Shown here one piece after another: positions 58,073 to 64,000 of a stretch of DNA of 64,000 nucleotides. The number at the start of each line of letters is the position of its first letter. The stretch's first letter is position 1. The translations under genes were made by a program, and so were the position numbers. Below the pieces are notes generated by a model that worked only from the letters and a program-made list of their open reading frames with translations, made no database searches and was not told the DNA's origin. Source of the stretch: Roseivivax marinus (GTDB lineage: Bacteria > Pseudomonadota > Alphaproteobacteria > Rhodobacterales > Rhodobacteraceae); the NCBI RefSeq assembly GCF_900109705.1, contig NZ_FOAI01000007.1:62001-126000 (forward strand). The letters are read 5' to 3'.

Positions 58073-59273
58073 CACCGCACCCGCCGTAGAGGCGGCCACG
58101 GACTCGGACGCGCCCAGCGACGTGATCTGGACGCTGTCGGCCTGCAACTTCGTTATCGGCATGGGCGCCTTCGTGGTGATCGGGCTTCTGGACCCGGTCG
58201 CGCAGGGCTTTGACGTGCCGCGAGGCCAGGCCGGGTGGCTGATGACGGTTTACGCCATCGCCTACGCGATCCTGTCGCCCCTGCTGGTCTCGGCCACGGG
58301 CCGGATCGGCCGTCGCCGGGTGCTGGCGCTGGGCCTCGTGGTATTCGGTGCCGGGATGCTGGTCTGCGCGCTGGCGCCGACGCTCTGGACCCTGATGGCC
58401 GGGCGCGGACTGGCCGCCGCCGGGGCAGGCATGTTCACGCCCGTCTCCGCCGCAGTGGCCGCCGCCCTGAGCCGTCCCGAGGTGCGGGGCCGCGCGCTCG
58501 CCGCGGTGGTGTTCGGCCTGACGCTGGCGCAGGTGGCCGGCGTGCCCGCGGGCGGCTTCATCGCCTACACCTTCGGCTGGCGGGTGGCGTTCTGGCTGAT
58601 CCTCGCGCTGGCAGTCGTCGGCGTTGCGCTGGTCTGGACCCGCGTGCCCAAGGGCCTACGTTTCGCGCCGGTCCGCCTCGCCGACCTGGGCATCGTGCTG
58701 CGCGACGGGCTGGCGATGGGCGCGGTGCTGTTCACCTCGTCCTTCCTCGCCTCGGTCTTCATCCTTTACACCTACCTGACGCCCTTGCTGGCCGACAGCA
58801 TGGGGTGGGAGCGCAATGGCATCACGCTGATGCTGGTGATCTATGGCGTGGGCGCCGTGCTGGGGAACCTGATGGGCGGCTGGATGGCCGATCGTCTGGG
58901 TGCGATCCGGACGCTGGTCACCCTGACCGCGTGCCAGATCGTGGTGATGCCAGTGTTCTCCTTCCTGCCTTACCCGGAGGCCGCCGTGATGGTTCTGGCC
59001 TTCGTCTGGGCGCTGGTCGGCTGGTCGTTCATGGCCGCGCAGCAGGTGCGACTGCTGGCCATCGCGCCGGATGAAGCGAGCGTCGTGCTCGCCCTGAACG
59101 CTGCGGCGATCTACATCGGTGCCGCCATCGGATCGGCCGTGGGCGGGGCGGTCCTTGGTGCGTTCGGTCCGTCCGGGCTCGGCATCGCGGGCGGGCTTGC
59201 GGCGATCTGGGTGATGACGCACATCCTGCTGTCGCACCGCGCAGCGAGGGCGTCGGGCCGCGAGGTCGGCTGA
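58065..59273 (+). CDS. MFS transporter, DHA1-type
   Basis: 402 aa with about twelve hydrophobic segments. SATGRIGRRRVLALG lies in loop 2-3 and RGRALAAVVFGLTLAQVAGVPAGG in TM4-TM5 region, as in DHA1 drug:H+ exporters and arabinose-efflux (Ara-J) relatives. It begins inside the end of map (8-nt overlap). Substrate unknown. It converges with rsmD. Confidence 0.88.
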   Translation: MTDTAPAVEAATDSDAPSDVIWTLSACNFVIGMGAFVVIGLLDPVAQGFDVPRGQAGWLMTVYAIAYAILSPLLVSATGRIGRRRVLALGLVVFGAGMLVCALAPTLWTLMAGRGLAAAGAGMFTPVSAAVAAALSRPEVRGRALAAVVFGLTLAQVAGVPAGGFIAYTFGWRVAFWLILALAVVGVALVWTRVPKGLRFAPVRLADLGIVLRDGLAMGAVLFTSSFLASVFILYTYLTPLLADSMGWERNGITLMLVIYGVGAVLGNLMGGWMADRLGAIRTLVTLTACQIVVMPVFSFLPYPEAAVMVLAFVWALVGWSFMAAQQVRLLAIAPDEASVVLALNAAAIYIGAAIGSAVGGAVLGAFGPSGLGIAGGLAAIWVMTHILLSHRAARASGREVG

Positions 59274-59283
59274 GACCCCTGGT

Positions 59284-59844
59284 CTAGCCCACGGCCTCGA
59301 ACAGCGTGACGTGGGTGTCGCCGTAGCGCCGCGTCTCGAGCAGCGTGAACCCCTCGGGCGGGTCCTGCGGCGCGCTGTCTTCCCACACCACCAGCGCACC
59401 GGGCGCGACCCAGCCGGCGGCGCGGGCGGCGGCCAGCGCCGGAGCGCCGAGGCCCTTGCCGTAAGGCGGGTCCAGAAAGACCAGCGTGGTCGCTGCTTCG
59501 GCCGGGGGCAGGCGAGCGGCGTCGTGACCGATGATCCGCACCTCGTCCGCCACGCCCAGTGTCTTCACGTTCTGCCGCAGCAGACCCTGCGCCGCGCGGC
59601 CCTTGTCCACGAACGTCACATGGGCCGCGCCGCGCGACAGCGCCTCGAGCCCCAGCGCGCCGGTCCCGGCGAAAAGGTCCAGCACCCGTGCCCCTTCGAT
59701 CGGATCACCGAAGCGGCCGCCCTCCAGCACGTTGAACAGCGCCTCGCGCGTTCGGTCGGTCGTCGGCCGCAGATGGCCGCCGGGGTCGCCTTTGCCGACA
59801 GCGGCAAGCGGCCGTCCCCGGAAACGTCCGGCCACGATCCTCAT
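59284..59844 (-). CDS. rsmD: 16S rRNA (guanine966-N2)-methyltransferase
   Basis: 186 aa. MRIVAGRFRGRPL and LRPTTDRTREALFNVLE open the protein. The SAM site is DLFAGTGALGLEALSRGA, and the N6/N2 methyltransferase motif is LDPPYGKG. It methylates G966 of 16S rRNA during 30S assembly. Its start overlaps the stop of the flavin reductase gene (ATGA). Confidence 0.95.
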   Translation of the reverse strand: MRIVAGRFRGRPLAAVGKGDPGGHLRPTTDRTREALFNVLEGGRFGDPIEGARVLDLFAGTGALGLEALSRGAAHVTFVDKGRAAQGLLRQNVKTLGVADEVRIIGHDAARLPPAEAATTLVFLDPPYGKGLGAPALAAARAAGWVAPGALVVWEDSAPQDPPEGFTLLETRRYGDTHVTLFEAVG

Positions 59845-61046
59845 GCCAGAAGCTCCTTGAGATCGGTTTCGGGGTCGGCAACCGCGTCCGGGTCCGGAGA
59901 GCGTCCGGCCTCGATAAGGCGCTTGGCGACCATGTAGGCGCGCGGGTCGTTCATCGCGTCCACCGCCAGAAGCCGGTCGCCGGCGAAGTACCAGAACGAG
60001 ACGGACCCGGCCTTGCCCGCGCGGCGCACCACGCGATCGTGCCCGGCGTTCAGTCCGGCTATCTGCAGCTTGGTGTCGTACTGGTCGGACCAGAACCACG
60101 GCTTCGCCACGTAGGGGGTGCCCGCGCCCAGCATGTTGTCGGCCACCGCCTCGGCCTGGTCTATGGCGTGCCCCACGCTTTCCAGCCGCAGGCGGCCACC
60201 GTTCCACGGGAAGGAGGCGCAGTCGCCCGCCGCCCAGATGTTCGGATCCGAGGTGCGTCCCATCTCGTCGGTGGCGATGCCGTCGGCCATCTTGAGGCCC
60301 GCCGCCTCGGCCAGATCGGTCGCAGGGGCGATGCCGACGCCGGCGATCACGAAGTCCACGGGGATCTCGGTGCCGTCGGTCAATCGCGCAGCCTCCACGC
60401 GGTCCTCTCCGAGCAGCCGATCGAGGCCCACGCCCTCGCGCAGGTCGACGCCGGCGTCGCGGTGCAGGGTCCGGAGCACCTCGGCCGTCTCGGGCGCTGC
60501 CACCCGTCCGAGGATACGGTCGTTCATCTCGACCAGCGTGACATGCAGCCCCCGCTTGGCGGCCACCGCCGCGGCTTCGAGCCCGATATAGCCGCCGCCC
60601 ACGATCAGCACGCGCGCGCCCTCCGCGAAGCGCGGGGCCATGTCGTCCACGTCCGCCAGTGTGCGGACGGTCGCGACGCCGTCGAGACCGCCGCCGATGG
60701 CTGCAGGCAGGCGACGCGGCGCGGACCCCGTCGTCAGCGCCAGCGCGTCCCAGTGCAGCACCTCGTCGCCCACCGTCACCGTGCGAGAATCACGGTCGAT
60801 CCCGGTCACAGGCGCGCCGAGGCGCAGATCGATTCCCTGGTCTGCGTAGAAGCTTTCCGGGCGCAGGTAGAGCCGTTCGACCGGCATCTCGCCCAGGAGA
60901 TAGGCCTTGGAGAGCGGCGGACGCTGGTAGGGCGGCACCGGCTCCGCGCCGATCAGCGTCAGTGCACCGGTGTAGCCCTTCGCCCTCAGCCGCGCGCAAA
61001 GAGATGCGCCGGCCTGGCCTGCGCCCACGACCACGATCCTGTCCAT
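59841..61046 (-). CDS. FAD/NAD-dependent ferredoxin reductase-like oxidoreductase
   Basis: 401 aa. Two Rossmann motifs, VVVGAGQAGASL (5-16) and LIVGGGYIGLEAAAVA (about 146-161), bind FAD and NAD(P). PPYQRPPLSKAYL and WAAGDCASFPW plus a reductase C-terminal domain (WFWSDQYDTKLQIAG) match putidaredoxin/rubredoxin reductases of mono- or dioxygenase systems. No ferredoxin or oxygenase is adjacent. The start is ATG 61046. It is divergent from the peroxiredoxin gene. Confidence 0.9.
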   Translation of the reverse strand: MDRIVVVGAGQAGASLCARLRAKGYTGALTLIGAEPVPPYQRPPLSKAYLLGEMPVERLYLRPESFYADQGIDLRLGAPVTGIDRDSRTVTVGDEVLHWDALALTTGSAPRRLPAAIGGGLDGVATVRTLADVDDMAPRFAEGARVLIVGGGYIGLEAAAVAAKRGLHVTLVEMNDRILGRVAAPETAEVLRTLHRDAGVDLREGVGLDRLLGEDRVEAARLTDGTEIPVDFVIAGVGIAPATDLAEAAGLKMADGIATDEMGRTSDPNIWAAGDCASFPWNGGRLRLESVGHAIDQAEAVADNMLGAGTPYVAKPWFWSDQYDTKLQIAGLNAGHDRVVRRAGKAGSVSFWYFAGDRLLAVDAMNDPRAYMVAKRLIEAGRSPDPDAVADPETDLKELLA

Positions 61047-61123
61047 GCCTCGTCCCCGGATTGTCTTTCCCGGGCGCAACCTACATGGCGCCCGGATACA
61101 ATGACAATCGACGGAGAGCTGAC

Positions 61124-61612
61124 ATGCCGATTTCCAAGGGCGATACGCTGCCGGGCGCGACGCTGGCGCGGCTGGGCGAGGACGGACCCGAGACCGTGGA
61201 CCTGGGCGAAAAGCTCAAGGGCCGCCGCGTGGTGATCTTTGCGGTGCCGGGGGCCTTCACGCCCACCTGTCACTCGGCCCACGTGCCGAGCTTCATCCGC
61301 ACCAAGGAGAAGTTCGACGAGAAGGGCGTGGACGAGATCATCTGCCTCGCGGTGAACGACGTCTTCGTGCTCAAGGCCTGGGCCGAGGCGACCGGCGCGG
61401 ACAAGGCGGGGCTGACCATGCTGTCGGACCCCGAGGGCAGCTTCACGCAGGCGATCGGCATGGATTTCACCGCGCCGCCCGTGGGCATGATCAACCGCTC
61501 CAAGCGCTACGCGATGGTGGTCGAGGACGGCATGGTCAAGTCGCTCCACGAGGAAGAGAACCCCGGCCAGTGCGACACCTCGGCAGGCGAGGCCCTGCTC
61601 GAAACGCTCTGA
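61124..61612 (+). CDS. Peroxiredoxin (Prx5/AhpC-TSA type)
   Basis: 162 aa. The peroxidatic cysteine is Cys49 in PGAFTPTCHSAHVP, the Prx5 pattern. A second cysteine near the C-terminus (PGQCDTSAGEALL) might resolve it; many homologues use glutathione/glutaredoxin. CGGAGAGCTGAC precedes the ATG. Cytoplasmic peroxide detoxification is expected. Confidence 0.95.
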   Translation: MPISKGDTLPGATLARLGEDGPETVDLGEKLKGRRVVIFAVPGAFTPTCHSAHVPSFIRTKEKFDEKGVDEIICLAVNDVFVLKAWAEATGADKAGLTMLSDPEGSFTQAIGMDFTAPPVGMINRSKRYAMVVEDGMVKSLHEEENPGQCDTSAGEALLETL

Positions 61613-61811
61613 GACGGACACCGCCCCGGTCCGTGCCCAGCGGGACCGGACCGGTGGCGTTTCGCGTCCGACTCCAAGGCACCACGCTCTCGCAGTCATC
61701 TGCGGGGGCGTTTTCGTCCGCTGTTTGTCATTGGGCAAACGGTCTAGCCACGGCTCGCGCTCTTGGACCAGACACCCGATGCGCCGTCCGTCTACCCGAT
61801 CCCGAAACCGC

Positions 61812-62198
61812 TCAAAGCTGGGCGTCTATGGCGGCCTTGTCGATCACGGACCAGACACGAGCGATCCGGCCTTCCTCGAACTCGTAGAAGACGTTCTCCG
61901 TAAAGTGCACCTGCCTGCCGTTCACCGGCATGTCGAAAAGCAGAGCCTGCGGCGTGCAGTCGAAGGCGAGGCCAGCGGCAACAAGCGGTGGGTCGCAGGC
62001 GAGACGCTCGATGTGGAAGGACAGGTCGGGGATCGCCGCGAAGTCTTCGACGAGCATGTCTCGGTAGCCCGCGAGGCCGATGACGGCCCCGTTGTAGGTC
62101 ACGTCTTCGGCGACGAACCGGTGAAGGTTCGGCCAGTCCTGGGCGTTCAGGCAGGCGATGTAGCCACGATAGGCCGCGACGATGTCGTCCCGAGTCAC
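61812..62198 (-). CDS. SnoaL/NTF2-like ester cyclase family protein
   Basis: 128 aa. The NTF2-like cone fold is suggested by FVAEDVTYNGAVIGLAGYRDMLVEDF, followed by PDLSFHIERL and ENVFYEFEEGRIARVWSVIDKAAI. Such proteins include polyketide cyclases and limonene epoxide hydrolase-like enzymes, but many have no known substrate. It follows the PCD gene on the same strand, separated by 75 nt and a terminator. Confidence 0.82.
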   Translation of the reverse strand: MTRDDIVAAYRGYIACLNAQDWPNLHRFVAEDVTYNGAVIGLAGYRDMLVEDFAAIPDLSFHIERLACDPPLVAAGLAFDCTPQALLFDMPVNGRQVHFTENVFYEFEEGRIARVWSVIDKAAIDAQL

Positions 62199-62227
62199 TG
62201 CGTCGCCTCCGGCGTTCCCACATGCGA

Positions 62228-62256
62228 AAGGGGCGGCCGCGCGGACCGCCCCTTCC
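62228..62256 (-). terminator. Intrinsic terminator after the PCD gene
   Basis: On the minus strand AAGGGGCGG/CCGCCCCTT (62246-62254/62228-62236) forms a perfect 9-bp stem with a 9-nt loop, then TTTCGC. The U-tract is short. Confidence 0.6.
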
Positions 62257-62273
62257 CGATCAAAGCAAAGTCT

Positions 62274-62560
62274 TCAGATCGCGTCCATCTTCCGCGCGAG
62301 CTTGGCGTCGCGCGAAGACAGTCCGCCGACGTCATGGCTGGTCAGCGTGACCTCGACGGTGTTGTAGGTGTTCGACCACTCGGGGTGGTGGTCCCACTTC
62401 TCGGCCCACATCGCGGCCGAGGTCATCCAGCCGAAGGCTTCGGTGAAATCCTCGAACTTGTAGGTCTTGGTGATCGCGTCGCGCCCCTCGGCCATGGCCC
62501 AGCCGGTCTCGAAGAGCGGCGCCAGCATGGTTTCTCGGGCGGTGTCGCTCAGCTTCTCGC

Positions 62561-62564
<4 letters not shown>
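62274..62564 (-). CDS. phhB: Pterin-4a-carbinolamine dehydratase
   Basis: 96 aa, typical PCD length. The active-site motif [16 protein letters not shown] with the His pair and the following SHDVGGLS are conserved. It dehydrates pterin-4a-carbinolamine after phenylalanine hydroxylase, and doubles as DCoH in animals. No phenylalanine hydroxylase is in view. The ATG overlaps the stop of the DUF482 gene. Confidence 0.94.
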
Positions 62565-63760
<1,196 letters not shown>

Positions 63761-63899
63761 GGAGGCTCCCTGTTCCGGAGCAGGATGTGTGTCCTGCACG
63801 GTCCGGATCAAGCCGGGGGCGCCGACGGGTCGCGGGGCCGTGAGGTTCCGCCGCGCCACGCGCTGTGAGATGCCCGCGCGGCAGGCAGAGGTGCCGTGC

Positions 63900-64000
63900 T
63901 CAGGGGCGGTAGCCCTCGAACGTCACGGTGTCGGCGACGGCGCGGGATCGTGCCTCCTCCTCGGACGAGCGGATGGTCCAGCACAGGATCGGCAGGCCCT
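63900..64000 (-). CDS. Glycerophosphodiester phosphodiesterase, C-terminal end (partial)
   Basis: Only the last 33 codons are inside the window; the 5' part lies beyond the right edge. The visible product ends with LPILCWTIRSSEEEARSRA, then a GYRP tail before TGA. The pattern P-I-L-x-W-T-I-R...ADxVTFEGY is typical of the end of GDPD (UgpQ-like) proteins. It would cleave glycerophosphodiesters to glycerol-3-phosphate and an alcohol. Confidence 0.75.
   Translation of the reverse strand, partial: GLPILCWTIRSSEEEARSRAVADTVTFEGYRP

Overview
The window reads as chromosomal DNA of a GC-rich alphaproteobacterium, most likely a member of the Rhodobacteraceae/Roseobacter group. The grounds are gene content and order: pgsA-moaD-moaE, pdxJ-acpS-lepB-rnc-era-DUF1491-recO, a RelA/SpoT gene beside rpoZ, rimP-nusA-ylxR-infB, secA divergent from a parvulin-argJ-mutT block, three tandem peptide deformylases, and a DUF482 N-acyltransferase next to a glycerophosphodiesterase. 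Coding density is very high and many genes overlap by 1-8 nt (ATGA or GTGA junctions), so translational coupling is common. I found no rRNA, tRNA, CRISPR array, insertion sequence, prophage or plasmid-type gene. Apart from the two ends, which cut a transporter and a phosphodiesterase, the genes look intact.

Layout. 0-4 kb: a catabolic island (EamA transporter end, DadA/PuuB-like amine oxidase, FCD-type GntR regulator, class III aminotransferase), probably for polyamines or related amines. 4.2-6.4 kb: moaE, moaD, pgsA, recO. 6.4-12.3 kb: DUF1491, era, an inserted permease, rnc, lepB, acpS, an inserted deaminase and small secreted protein, pdxJ. 12.4-16.3 kb: DUF2062, RelA/SpoT, rpoZ, folK. 16.4-20.8 kb (+ strand): NYN nuclease-like protein, small membrane proteins, ispH, LysE exporter, rnhA, TRIC channel. 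20.9-25.6 kb: PatB-type lyase, def1-def2-def3, an internally duplicated acidic secreted protein, msrB-msrA.

25.9-35.7 kb: small secreted protein, radC, a two-gene operon (cysteine-containing anchored protein plus a PBP-OmpA fusion), secA, parvulin, argJ, mutT and a 49-aa ORF. 35.8-41.3 kb: infB, ylxR, nusA, rimP, preceded by a promoter and an intrinsic terminator that resemble an attenuated leader. 41.5-49.8 kb: succinate-semialdehyde dehydrogenase, crotonase-fold protein, SDR, DUF2125 protein, UbiH-like monooxygenase, amidase, phosphoesterase. 49.9-53.3 kb: universal stress protein, Na+/alanine-glycine symporter, a second class III aminotransferase. 53.4-64 kb: OmpA protein, AhpD-like protein, GNAT, CinA-like protein, sfsA, map, MFS, rsmD, flavin reductase, peroxiredoxin, ester-cyclase-like protein, PCD, DUF482 protein, GDPD end.

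Most of the window is housekeeping: translation (infB, nusA, rimP, map, three def, rsmD, era, rnc), secretion (secA, lepB, parvulin), cofactors (moaDE, pdxJ, folK, ispH) and stress (RelA/SpoT, msrAB, peroxiredoxin, usp). The less explained points are a third deformylase that has lost catalytic residues, a crotonase lacking both catalytic glutamates, the secA-adjacent PBP-OmpA operon, the rimP leader, a TTTGATCA motif shared upstream of the two aminotransferases, and several palindromic or repeated intergenic elements. No finding reaches the level of a clearly new system; the secA-adjacent operon and the degenerate deformylase are the best candidates.
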